Notes under the pieces: model-generated | What the model was told of the DNA's origin: nothing | What the model saw: the letters and a program-made list of their open reading frames with translations, nothing else | Databases searched by the model: none | Shown here: positions 38,342 to 45,931 of the stretch, in pieces | Position numbering within the stretch: the stretch's first letter is position 1 | How the letters are laid out: the number at the start of each line of letters is the position of its first letter | Origin: Flaviramulus basaltis | Lineage (GTDB): Bacteria; Bacteroidota; Bacteroidia; Flavobacteriales; Flavobacteriaceae | Assembly: GCF_900114265.1 (NCBI RefSeq) | Contig: NZ_FPKV01000004.1 | Span: 62,001 to 126,000 of the forward strand | Direction: 5' to 3' | Length of the DNA: 64,000 nt | Position numbers and translations under genes: made by a program

Positions 38342-38764
38342 ATGGAATTAGTGTTGCATAGAGCTTATTTTAAAGAGGGTACCAATGGTACTCTCTTTAA
38401 TTCTTATAGATTTCTTTGTCATACCATCGAGTTGCCCTGGAATAATAATAAGCGAAATATCTCCTGTATTCCTGAAGGACAGTATAACATAGAACCTCGT
38501 TTTTCCAAACGGTTTAAGCATCATCTGATTTTGAAGGATGTGAAAGGTAGAAGTTTTATTCTATTTCATCCTGCTAATGATGCCTTAAAAGAGCTTCAAG
38601 GGTGTATTGCTCCAGTAACATATTTGAGTGGAATTGGGAAAGGTGTTTACTCTAAAAATGCTATGCAAAAACTGTTGTCTTTGGTGTATCAAGCTAAAGA
38701 CCGAAAAGAACCTATTTTATTAACCATTAAATCACAAAATTATGAACATTGTAGAACGTTATAA
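38342..38764 (+). CDS. DUF5675-family protein
   Basis: A 140-residue protein matching the DUF5675 pattern: an N-terminal LHRAYFKEGTNGTLF, then LCHTIELPWNNN, CIPEGQYNI and a conserved His76/Cys88 pair in FHPANDALKELQGCIAPV. The HPxN...GCI arrangement recalls the His and Cys of L,D-transpeptidase-like active sites, and DUF5675 genes are known from phages and bacterial islands. Together with two small membrane proteins directly downstream it could serve in cell-wall cutting or passage through the envelope. That role is inference only. The end overlaps the next start by 23 bases. Confidence 0.82.
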   Translation: MELVLHRAYFKEGTNGTLFNSYRFLCHTIELPWNNNKRNISCIPEGQYNIEPRFSKRFKHHLILKDVKGRSFILFHPANDALKELQGCIAPVTYLSGIGKGVYSKNAMQKLLSLVYQAKDRKEPILLTIKSQNYEHCRTL

Positions 38765-38984
38765 AAAACCAACTCCAAAATTCTTTAAAACTTTACGAAA
38801 TATTGGCATTGCATTAGCTACTGCGGGTGGTGCTATCATAGCTGCTCCAATTAGCATGCCCGCTCTTGTTGTTACTATTGCTACTTATATGACTGTTGCA
38901 GGAACTGTTGCTACTGCAGTAAGTCAAGCAGTAGTTATAGATGATGAAAACTCTGAAACAGATGAGGCTAACAATGGATTATAA
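38742..38984 (+). CDS. Small membrane protein of the element cassette
   Basis: An 80-residue protein with a basic N-terminus (MNIVERYKKPTPKFFKTLRN), two hydrophobic Ala/Val-rich segments (IGIALATAGGAIIAAPI and LVVTIATYMTVAGTVATAV) and an acidic tail. It begins inside the DUF5675 gene and its stop overlaps the next start, so the four genes are tightly coupled. The size and topology are holin-like, but so are those of many small membrane proteins. Confidence 0.72.
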   Translation: MNIVERYKKPTPKFFKTLRNIGIALATAGGAIIAAPISMPALVVTIATYMTVAGTVATAVSQAVVIDDENSETDEANNGL

Positions 38985-39162
38985 TACCAAATCTGCCATT
39001 ATTGGTGGTACATTTTTTTCATCAATAGCGAATATTGGTGTTGAGGATTTGATTACCACCATAGTTTTGGCTGTTGTTGGTGCTATTGTGAGTTTCTTTG
39101 TTTCCCTACTACTTAAAAAGTTAATTACTTTTCTCGGGGCAAAGTGTCGTAGGTGGAAGTGA
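38974..39162 (+). CDS. Small membrane protein, last gene of the element cassette
   Basis: A 62-residue protein starting MDYNTKSAIIGGTFF at 38974, an ATG overlapping the previous stop by 11 bases; an upstream ATG at 38941 is less likely. One long hydrophobic stretch (LITTIVLAVVGAIVSFFVSLLLKK) is followed by a basic end (GAKCRRWK), giving an N-out, C-in holin-like shape. A terminator follows about 35 bases later. Confidence 0.68.
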   Translation: MDYNTKSAIIGGTFFSSIANIGVEDLITTIVLAVVGAIVSFFVSLLLKKLITFLGAKCRRWK

Positions 39163-39196
39163 TTATTGATGTTGTAGCGGTTGGAAAGATAAATAA

Positions 39197-39224
39197 AGGG
39201 CATTTGATAAAATGCTCTTTTTTT
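39197..39224 (+). terminator. Terminator of the four-gene cassette
   Basis: AGGGCATTT (39197-39205) and AAATGCTCT (39210-39218) pair around GATA and are followed by a T run. Confidence 0.82.
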
Positions 39225-39430
39225 ATGAGCGGTGTTGAGGTGGGTAAATGAAATGAGCGATTCCCTGATAAGGGGTTGAGCGAATGTAATGCATCCTACC
39301 GCAGACACATGGCAAACATTAATAATTACTGTAACCTACACCGCTGAAAAGGGTGGTGGGGAAAAGTGGCAAAGTTGTTTGTTCTACACTTCAATTGAAG
39401 TTCGGAATTGAGCGTCGGGATAGCGGATAT

Positions 39431-39494
39431 TTTACATAATGGCGTTATAGTACAGAAAATGAATGAATGCTACTATAACAGCGCGTTATGTAAA
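39431..39494. other. attC-like imperfect hairpin
   Basis: Arms 39431-39452 and 39471-39494 make 22 pairs around an 18-base loop. The right arm has two unpaired bases (39480, 39483). Two outer and two inner conserved blocks (TTTACATAA/TTATGTAAA and GTTATAGTA/TACTATAAC) flank a GC-rich middle. GCGTTATGT at the right end resembles an integron R box (GTTRRRY, one mismatch). This is the build of integron attC sites, but no integron integrase is in the window. Confidence 0.4.
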
Positions 39495-39711
39495 CATAGC
39501 TTTGGGTAGTTTTTGGTGTGAGGGTTGGAAACAGCTCTTTGCTTTTTTGTTTTACCTATTTTCTATAAATAATTCCTCTAAACGAAACAAGCAATGTGCT
39601 GTGTGAGGGTTGGCAGCCAAAAACTACAAGCGCGTTGGCGAGCGGAACAAACCAAAAGACAGAGGATTTTGAGGAACGAGAAAACTGGGTTTTGGTTTGT
39701 GGGGAATTCAA

Positions 39712-41643
39712 TCAGGAATCATTTACGGTATTTTCTAACTTTAAATCTTCATTTATTTTATGTATGGCCAATATTAGTAGCTTCAACAAAATATAGTAAT
39801 CTCTTTCGTGTTCGTCAACTGATTTAGAATTGCTCCCGTGTAGGTATTTATTTCTTAAATCTAAACCATTTGTAAATTCCTTTTTGTTTAGGTAATAATT
39901 AAAATAACGTCTTTCTTCTTGTGTAAAAAAACTATCATCAAAAAACACTAAACCATTCGTTTCCATCACCAATATTTCGTTTCTAACTCTATCGGGATAA
40001 TACCAATAATTTAGAACACCTTGATAGTGTAAAATACTAATTATGTAAACTAAATTGTTATTATGGATTTTTACAAAATTATCACTGCTTTTGAATAATA
40101 TATTCTTTGATATTAAATAATTAATTTCTGGGGTCTGATACCTCTTAAAATCAGAATATAAAACATCTTCTTTAGTCAATAACTCGTATAGATTTTTGTG
40201 CTTACTTTTGAATTTTTCTGTATAAAACAAAGAAGATTGGTCCGAAAAGAAATCATATTTTAATCTTGAGAAATCATCCCCCTTTCCATATACATATTTT
40301 TGCTTAATCTTACTTTTAATTTTACTGTAATAAATAGGTTCTGAACTGAATTCTAGCAATTCAAAATCTATACTGTTATTCTCTACGTAAGATTGATATT
40401 GTTTAATTAAAAATTCTAACTCGGGGGCTAAACTTCTAATTTTTTCTTCATAAGAAGTTTCTTTTGTTGGGAACTTAATTCTTAAACCATTGATTGGAAA
40501 AATTTGATTTAAATATTCGTTAACAACATAATTCAAGGAATCTTCAATATAGATATTATGGGTTTCAAGGTATTTGGCGTATGATATTATTTGCAGATGG
40601 GAAATCAAACTTTGTCTATGAAAACTGAAGCTAATATGAAACTCATTTTTTGATCGCATTAATATGCTCTCTAATGTGTCTACTTCACTTTCTTTATAAA
40701 CTAAATCAATACACCCTTGGAAATTTATAAAATTAAATAAATGACTGAAATTTTTATAAATACCTATAAAACTTTTTGTGGCATTTAGATAATCTTCACT
40801 GTAATTATATATCAACCTTCTATTCTCTTTATCAAAAGAAATATTACTTGGCTCTTTTTGATCTTTTGAAATAGAAACCCCAACTCCTTGGCTTAAAACA
40901 TTACCATCCTTAAGCGCTTCATCATTCAACTGTTTAGCTTTTTTCTTTGCTAACAATTTTGTTTTATTAGATAACTTAATAGTTTTTGAGTTTACTATCA
41001 GTTTAATATAATTTAAGTTAACATCAGAATAATTAATGTAATCTAAAATTAAATTTTCTTTATCTGAATCATTTAAAGAATTAGGAAAGTACAAGGGTTC
41101 TTTTTCCCTTCTTTCAGCTTCTTCATAAAATGATAACAATATTTCTGCTGAAGCTGTATTATCAATAAAATAGGCTCTAATTTTTTGAGAGAAGAAATTA
41201 ACTATATTTTGCTGTTTCAAAAGTGGCCTAACCCCAAAACGATTATTTTTAGTAATTTTTTCAAATGTTTGTTTGTTTATTTTTTTATAGACATTAAACT
41301 TATTCGTTAGTAACCAAAAGGAATCATAAAAACCATAATCAACTTCTTCAAACAGGCTAATTATATTTTCATTTTCAATATTATTTAACCAAAATTGTTT
41401 TGTAGCTTCTAGAAGTATTAACGCTTTAGATTTATAATTTTCTTTCTCATTTTCTGACCAACTTAATAAGAATAAATCATTTTCAAAGTATATATTAATT
41501 TCGTAGAATTCTATATAATCATTTATTGAATAATGGTTCTCTTCACTATAAGAATTTAAAACCTTTTCCGTTTCTTTCAATTGAAGTCCACTGGCCATAT
41601 CATTTTTAGAATAAAACTTTACTCGATTACGTTCTTTTTCCAT
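39712..41643 (-). CDS. Large protein of unknown function with C-terminal HEPN-like RX4H motif
   Basis: This 643-residue, mostly helical, Lys/Asn-rich protein is not one I recognise. It has no signal or membrane segment. Near the C-terminus LRNKYLHGSN (Arg597 to His602) has the RX4H spacing and the following G of HEPN RNase-like and abortive-infection proteins, set before a hydrophobic helix (YYILLKLLILAIHKI). Proteins of this size with a terminal RNxxxHG helix pair are frequent in defence islands. It is the next gene downstream of an AlbA_2 protein on the same strand (54 bases apart) and is the best candidate here for a cargo defence effector. The activity is inferred only. Confidence 0.75.
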   Translation of the reverse strand: MEKERNRVKFYSKNDMASGLQLKETEKVLNSYSEENHYSINDYIEFYEINIYFENDLFLLSWSENEKENYKSKALILLEATKQFWLNNIENENIISLFEEVDYGFYDSFWLLTNKFNVYKKINKQTFEKITKNNRFGVRPLLKQQNIVNFFSQKIRAYFIDNTASAEILLSFYEEAERREKEPLYFPNSLNDSDKENLILDYINYSDVNLNYIKLIVNSKTIKLSNKTKLLAKKKAKQLNDEALKDGNVLSQGVGVSISKDQKEPSNISFDKENRRLIYNYSEDYLNATKSFIGIYKNFSHLFNFINFQGCIDLVYKESEVDTLESILMRSKNEFHISFSFHRQSLISHLQIISYAKYLETHNIYIEDSLNYVVNEYLNQIFPINGLRIKFPTKETSYEEKIRSLAPELEFLIKQYQSYVENNSIDFELLEFSSEPIYYSKIKSKIKQKYVYGKGDDFSRLKYDFFSDQSSLFYTEKFKSKHKNLYELLTKEDVLYSDFKRYQTPEINYLISKNILFKSSDNFVKIHNNNLVYIISILHYQGVLNYWYYPDRVRNEILVMETNGLVFFDDSFFTQEERRYFNYYLNKKEFTNGLDLRNKYLHGSNSKSVDEHERDYYILLKLLILAIHKINEDLKLENTVNDS

Positions 41644-41697
41644 CTTAACACCTACTGAATTAGGATGAAATTATTTTCCACCCACCTTTCTACCCAC

Positions 41698-43077
41698 TTA
41701 AGGAAGTATATAATTAATTTTCCAATGGCCACCTTTAGCACCACCAACTCTTTCTATAAGACCTAAATCTTTTAGAGCATCAAGGTTATTATCAATAGCA
41801 GTAGCACTTAAGCCAACTTTATCTTCAAGTTCTCTTTTAGAGACTTTACTGTTTTCGTGAATAGCTTTAATTATATTAATTCTATTATCAGTAAGATTAT
41901 CTACCCACTTATCTACCCACTTATTAAAATCAAAAGGTCTTCTAACTGTTACAGTAAACATTCCTTCAGTATTAAATTCAGGTTCAGTTAAATTAGCTTC
42001 AATCATTAAGTCTCTCATTCTCCCAATTCCAGAACCCACTTGTTCAACCATTCTAATTCTCTCAAACAGACCAAATATTAAAGGATTTCTACTTAAGCTT
42101 CTTTTACCAAATTCATTTTTAGGAATACCACTAATTAAACCTCCAGGATTTGAAATTTCAACTCTATCATTAAATACCTCAATAGTAATACGAGCTCCTT
42201 TATCATAATAATCTCTATGAGCCAAAGCATTAATTATAGCTTCTTTGAAAACGGTTTCTGGAATTTCCCAAATTTCATTTCTTGGTTGGGAACCTGCTCC
42301 CTCAATATCATAACGTACATCTAATTTTTTCTTCAACCAAGACATTGCCTGTAGATATTGATTGTATAAAGAGCCTGTCATTACTTTATCGTCTTCAATA
42401 AACCGTTTATCAATACCATCAAAAGCGATACAACGTATTACAGCCTTTTCAAAAAATAGTTCAGGGTTTTCGGCAAAGAATAATGTAGCTCCATTTTTTA
42501 AGAAACCTTCTTTAGTAATCAGTTTAAGGTTATTGAAAACTTGTTCGTTTGAAACTGTAGCGCCTAATCCAGCTAAAGCCCTAAATTGATTAATATTATT
42601 ATCAGGAACATCTTGATTTATATCAATTGCCTTACAAGGCGCTTCATCAAAATAAATTTTATCTGCTTGCTGAAAAAAGTCTCTCATTTCTTCAACGGTA
42701 GTCAATTTTTGCGAATTTGGACCTTGACGAACATAAATTGCCCCAGATAAAACATAGGGTTTATTGTCTCCAGAGGGAACTTCAATAACTACAACATCTT
42801 TGGAATCTACAGTTACAGTATGAATCTCGCAATGTAAAGCGGGTGAAATTTCATTAATTGAATTTTGAAGCGCAGAACGTTTCGCATTATTAAAAGCAAC
42901 TCCTTGAACAATATTGTTGTCGTCTACACCTAAAAGAAGTGTGCCTCCTGCTGCATTGGCAAAAGCACAAATTTCTTCAGTAACATCTTTTATTTTGCTT
43001 GGAATACTAACCTTAAATTCAACATTATATCCCTCTCCTGAAGCAATAAGTGATTTTATATTTTTTTCATTTAACAT
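41698..43077 (-). CDS. AlbA_2 (Schlafen-like) domain ATP-binding protein with winged-helix C-terminus
   Basis: This 459-residue protein is of the COG2865 type. It has an N-terminal AlbA_2 domain (GYNVEFKVSIPSKIKDVTEEICAFANAAGGTLLLGVDDN), a middle GHKL-like ATPase part (FKEAIINALAHRDYY, ISNPGGL, FERIRMVEQVGSGIGRMRDLM) and a C-terminal winged helix (KRELEDKVGLSATAIDNNLDALKDLGLIERVG). A short tandem KWVDKWVDN linker precedes the HTH; such linkers vary in length in this family. Relatives are annotated as transcriptional regulators, and AlbA_2/Schlafen domains also occur in antiphage systems. It could regulate, or work with, the downstream RX4H protein. Confidence 0.9.
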   Translation of the reverse strand: MLNEKNIKSLIASGEGYNVEFKVSIPSKIKDVTEEICAFANAAGGTLLLGVDDNNIVQGVAFNNAKRSALQNSINEISPALHCEIHTVTVDSKDVVVIEVPSGDNKPYVLSGAIYVRQGPNSQKLTTVEEMRDFFQQADKIYFDEAPCKAIDINQDVPDNNINQFRALAGLGATVSNEQVFNNLKLITKEGFLKNGATLFFAENPELFFEKAVIRCIAFDGIDKRFIEDDKVMTGSLYNQYLQAMSWLKKKLDVRYDIEGAGSQPRNEIWEIPETVFKEAIINALAHRDYYDKGARITIEVFNDRVEISNPGGLISGIPKNEFGKRSLSRNPLIFGLFERIRMVEQVGSGIGRMRDLMIEANLTEPEFNTEGMFTVTVRRPFDFNKWVDKWVDNLTDNRINIIKAIHENSKVSKRELEDKVGLSATAIDNNLDALKDLGLIERVGGAKGGHWKINYILP

Positions 43078-43112
43078 AACAACAAATCTATGAAATCATT
43101 TTCAAGTTTCTC

Positions 43113-43775
43113 TCAAATTCTTTTGTCCTTACTTTCCTTATCAAAAGCTATCAAATTAAACAATTGACGCATTCTAGAACGTACACGATTACCATATCTT
43201 TCTTCCAATTCTTGTGCGTTTAGATTGGTAGTTGCATGTGTTCTAATACCGTGTTTAAAAAATAAATCGTAACGTGATAACAAAATTTCTCCCATAACGT
43301 TGCAGTCTTTACCAAAATGTCTTCCGGTTGTTTCAACACCTAAATCATCAAAGCAGTAAAAACTACTATTGCCATATTCTTCAATGGTTTTAAAACCAAT
43401 ATTGTTAAATGCAAAAGTTATGTTTCTTGCAGGAATGATTTCATAGGGTTTGTGATGAGGCACAATGTTACGAAGTAATTTCATTAAACTTGTTTTTCCG
43501 CATCCTACAGGCCCTGATAATAAAATGCCCTTGTTTGGGTCTAGTTCTAATTTTTTACATGCTTCAAAATCTCTAATAAAATAAATGCATAGCTTGTACA
43601 GTACCACCTCATCTTCTTCGTAAATCTTAAAGTTTTTTCCAAATAGTAATTTTCCTTTTGCATCGAGGTATATTAGAATTTTCTTAAAATCGTATGAAAT
43701 ATTATTATCTTTTAGTTCGCCTAATTGGTATTGAACTCCTTTTTCGATTATTATATGTGGTTTTATGTTGTTCAT
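43113..43775 (-). CDS. DnaC/IstB-like AAA+ ATPase (helicase loader type)
   Basis: A 220-residue AAA+ protein with Walker A SGPVGCGKTSLM, Walker B FYCFDDLGVE, a sensor region THATTNLNAQELEERYGNRV and an arginine-finger-like RSRMRQLFNLI. This matches DnaC-like loaders that bring replicative helicase to an element origin. It follows a replication-type protein on the same strand. In an integrative element it would support replication of the excised circle. There is no transposase of the IstA type beside it, so an IS21 helper role is unlikely. Confidence 0.85.
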   Translation of the reverse strand: MNNIKPHIIIEKGVQYQLGELKDNNISYDFKKILIYLDAKGKLLFGKNFKIYEEDEVVLYKLCIYFIRDFEACKKLELDPNKGILLSGPVGCGKTSLMKLLRNIVPHHKPYEIIPARNITFAFNNIGFKTIEEYGNSSFYCFDDLGVETTGRHFGKDCNVMGEILLSRYDLFFKHGIRTHATTNLNAQELEERYGNRVRSRMRQLFNLIAFDKESKDKRI

Positions 43776-43817
43776 CTAATGCTTAATAAGATTACTTCAC
43801 TTTGTTCGCAATGACAG

Positions 43818-44483
43818 TTAGAGAGGTTCGTTATAATTTTTATTTTTACTAATCTTTAGGTTGTCTTGATTTTGGCTAACTGATTTTTGAGTTTCTTTAC
43901 TCTTTATTTCTTCTGCTTTTAGCATCCAATTACGAGCTGTTGATTGCCAATTGACAATTTTTGTTTTGCCACCTACTTTCCAACCTATGCCTTGATAATG
44001 ATTGAAGAATTTTTGAGCTTCAATTATTGGCCAGTTTTCTTTTTTAAAAAAATCGATGACTCCTTTTTCATTTTTTGGCTGGTCAAGTTTATTAATGTTT
44101 TTATTTGTTTGTATATGTTTATTAATAGATACCAGTGCTTGTCCATTTTTAGGACTGTATGAGTCCACAACTTGTTTAGAGCTTGTCTCAAAATTGAACA
44201 TCTTAATTTTGCTACCCTTGAATGGATTGTGTGATGGATAATAGATGATATATTTCCAATGGTTTAACTCTTTGATACATTTATGATAAGTGGATTTAGA
44301 ACCAATTTTTGAAAAACTCATAATCTCTTCACGATTGATATAGAATTCCTCCATAAACCGATTACTATTCCAAATTTGAAATAGTGCTACATATAAACTT
44401 ATATGTGTTGGGTTTAATCGACTATCTTTTGAGAATTGAATGAATACACCTTTTAGGTGTTTTATATAGTTTACCTTTTGCAT
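43818..44483 (-). CDS. Replication-initiation or winged-helix protein of the element
   Basis: A 221-residue basic protein. The first 110 residues look like a winged helix (LNPTHISLYVALFQIWNSNRF, YINREEIMSFSKIGSKSTYHKCIKELNHWKYI). This pattern is seen in Bacteroidota phage and plasmid replication proteins. The C-terminal part, FFKKENWPIIEAQKFFNHYQGIGW to WQSTARNWMLKAEE, resembles the DnaD/DnaB_2-type tail of helicase-recruiting proteins. It lies directly before the DnaC-like ATPase, which fits a replication pair. It is the second gene after the excisionase-like gene. Confidence 0.75.
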   Translation of the reverse strand: MQKVNYIKHLKGVFIQFSKDSRLNPTHISLYVALFQIWNSNRFMEEFYINREEIMSFSKIGSKSTYHKCIKELNHWKYIIYYPSHNPFKGSKIKMFNFETSSKQVVDSYSPKNGQALVSINKHIQTNKNINKLDQPKNEKGVIDFFKKENWPIIEAQKFFNHYQGIGWKVGGKTKIVNWQSTARNWMLKAEEIKSKETQKSVSQNQDNLKISKNKNYNEPL

Positions 44484-44517
44484 ATAATAGACCTTTCGAC
44501 TGCTCTCAAGGTGACAA

Positions 44518-44796
44518 TTAAAACTTATTGTGAATTCTATTATCTTCCATTACTTTTAAAATTTCTTCGTAATCGTAATAGATAACACCACCGACTTTGG
44601 TATAAGGTAATGTTCCATTAATACGAAGGTTTTGTAATGTTCCTGGTGAGATACTTAAGAGGTCTCGAACTTCTGGTGACTTGAACCACTTTTTAGGTGC
44701 GAAACCTGATTGATGGTTAATGATTGCTTTGATGTCTTCTAATAATTCATGTTTGAATTCTCGAAGATCTTCGGTAGTAATAATTGTTGCTGCCAT
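44518..44796 (-). CDS. Excisionase-like HTH protein (HTH_17 type)
   Basis: A 92-residue protein with a C-terminal MerR/excisionase-type HTH (KKWFKSPEVRDLLSISPGTLQNLRINGTLPYTKVGGVIYYDYEEI), typical of Xis2c/Xis2d-like proteins in Bacteroidota elements. It lies immediately downstream of the RteC homologue, the same order of players as in CTnDOT, where RteC controls the excision operon. The 265-base gap in front holds two hairpins and a 14-base word that is repeated near the integrase. Confidence 0.88.
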   Translation of the reverse strand: MAATIITTEDLREFKHELLEDIKAIINHQSGFAPKKWFKSPEVRDLLSISPGTLQNLRINGTLPYTKVGGVIYYDYEEILKVMEDNRIHNKF

Positions 44797-44836
44797 AATA
44801 AAAACGGTTTTTGTTTAACGTATTAAAATCAAAAGA

Positions 44837-44878
44837 TCCCCACTTTCGTGGGGACTGCGACAAAAGGTTTCTTTTGTC
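44837..44878. promoter_or_regulatory. Pair of hairpins in the leader of the excisionase-like gene
   Basis: TCCCCAC/GTGGGGA (44837-44843/44848-44854) and GACAAAAG/CTTTTGTC (44859-44866/44871-44878) are two perfect stem-loops, each with a 4-base loop, separated by only 4 bases. They lie 40-80 bases before the start codon and may be RteC sites or an attenuator. Confidence 0.6.
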
Positions 44879-44880
44879 TT

Positions 44881-44894
44881 GATTTGACTTTCGT
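44881..44894. repeat. 14-base word shared with the integrase upstream region
   Basis: GATTTGACTTTCGT here is the exact reverse complement of ACGAAAGTCAAATC at 55790-55803, upstream of the integrase. Both copies lie in control regions of recombination genes. Confidence 0.6.
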
Positions 44895-45061
44895 TTGGCA
44901 AATATGAAGTGAATTGATGACCTGTATTCACAACGGGGATTGTGTTGTGAACGATTTTTATTTAAATATTTTGTTAGTTTTCTTAAAGTGGACTGGTTCT
45001 CGATACAGTTTTTCTACAAAAAACCACTCGAACTGACGAATGACACACACTTATTTAAGGT

Positions 45062-45910
45062 TTACATGCCGTCATCGGTATCGTCCATTCGTTTTAAAAG
45101 CCCTTTATTTAGTGATGTTAGAAATTTTACTCTATCTGCTTTTCTAGTCCTAATTTCAAGGAATGTGCGACGGTATTGTCCTAAATCTATTTCAAAAATG
45201 TGTTCAAAGTACTCTGCAATATCTTTTAAGTCTGCAGCACCGTTATTAAAAACTCCCTCGGTATGTAAACCATATAAAAGTTCTATTAATGCGACTTTTT
45301 GGCTTGTCCAAATCATTTTCAAGTTCGGTTTGCGTTGTGATTTTTCACCGTTGTCTTTATTCTCTATTACAACTAATTGGTTTTCTAAATACAACTGAAT
45401 TAAATCGTTAGCCAATATTTTAGCAACTTTAAAATCGTGAGATGTAGAAAAACTTATATCTGCTTCAAAATAATAACTATCTAAAGACATTTTAATATCA
45501 AACTTACTACGCAGAAAATATTTGTGGTCTAAATAGATACTACCAGAGCGATAATATTTGTAAAACTCTAACTCGTTATCGAAAAATGCCTTTAGTTTAA
45601 TTAGCTCATTATTGTAATACTTTTTTACAATACGATTACCACCATTTGGCTTTTTCATTTCAATTTTGTAGAGTGTATTGTAATAAATAAGTTTTGAGGT
45701 AAACTGTGGCTTTATTTCTTTGAAAAAAAATATTTCTTCAGATTCTGTTTTGAATTTTGTTTTAGTAACTACTTTTTTTAATACATCAATACTCTTTAAG
45801 ATAACTTCAATAGCACGTTCACAAAGCGTAGATTCATTGTCTGTTTCTAAATTTATGAAGCTTAATTGGTCGTTGAGGTTGGCAAGCAGGCTGGTGATTT
45901 TTGGGTTCAA
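45062..45910 (-). CDS. rteC: RteC-family regulator
   Basis: A 282-residue protein matching the RteC family: a helical N-terminal half (FFFKEIKPQFTSKLIYYNTLYKIEMKKPNG, with the typical KAFFDNELEFYKYYRSGSIYLDHKYF block) and a C-terminal winged-helix half (IWTSQKVALIELLYGLHTEGVFNNGAADLKDIAEYFEHIF). In CTnDOT, RteC activates the excision operon. Here it lies just before the excisionase-like gene, in the same orientation, so the same control is likely. No RteA/RteB two-component pair is present in the element. Confidence 0.9.
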   Translation of the reverse strand: MNPKITSLLANLNDQLSFINLETDNESTLCERAIEVILKSIDVLKKVVTKTKFKTESEEIFFFKEIKPQFTSKLIYYNTLYKIEMKKPNGGNRIVKKYYNNELIKLKAFFDNELEFYKYYRSGSIYLDHKYFLRSKFDIKMSLDSYYFEADISFSTSHDFKVAKILANDLIQLYLENQLVVIENKDNGEKSQRKPNLKMIWTSQKVALIELLYGLHTEGVFNNGAADLKDIAEYFEHIFEIDLGQYRRTFLEIRTRKADRVKFLTSLNKGLLKRMDDTDDGM

Positions 45911-45931
45911 ATAATTTTACTTTTTGTATTC

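Larger units (their letters stand above)
39163..39711. other. 549-base structured non-coding stretch in the element
   Basis: It contains the cassette terminator, AGCGGTGT/ACACCGCT (39228-39235/39338-39345), the palindrome ACTTCAATTGAAGT near 39390, the attC-like hairpin at 39431-39494, a 12-base direct repeat TGTGAGGGTTGG (39517-39528 and 39602-39613) and two inverted repeats: TAGTTTTTGG/CCAAAAACTA (39507-39516/39617-39626) and ACAAACCAAAA/TTTTGGTTTGT (39647-39657/39690-39700). It is more GC-rich than its surroundings. No convincing gene is seen; short frames reading into the neighbour are shadows. Confidence 0.6.

Noticed and set aside
39594-39827. Plus-strand frames over the structured stretch
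   Set aside because: They overlap the 3' end of the 643-residue gene on the other strand, have unusual composition and lie on inverted repeats.
41905-41935. Tandem repeat in the AlbA_2 gene as a regulatory iteron
   Set aside because: It is in frame and encodes the repeated KWVD linker, a variable feature of this protein family.
43113-43775. IS21 helper (IstB) gene
   Set aside because: No IstA transposase or IS21 ends nearby; the partner is a replication-type protein.
44797-45061. Retron or riboswitch in the hairpin-rich leader
   Set aside because: No reverse transcriptase gene is in the element and no known riboswitch consensus is recognisable; two simple hairpins fit an operator or attenuator better.
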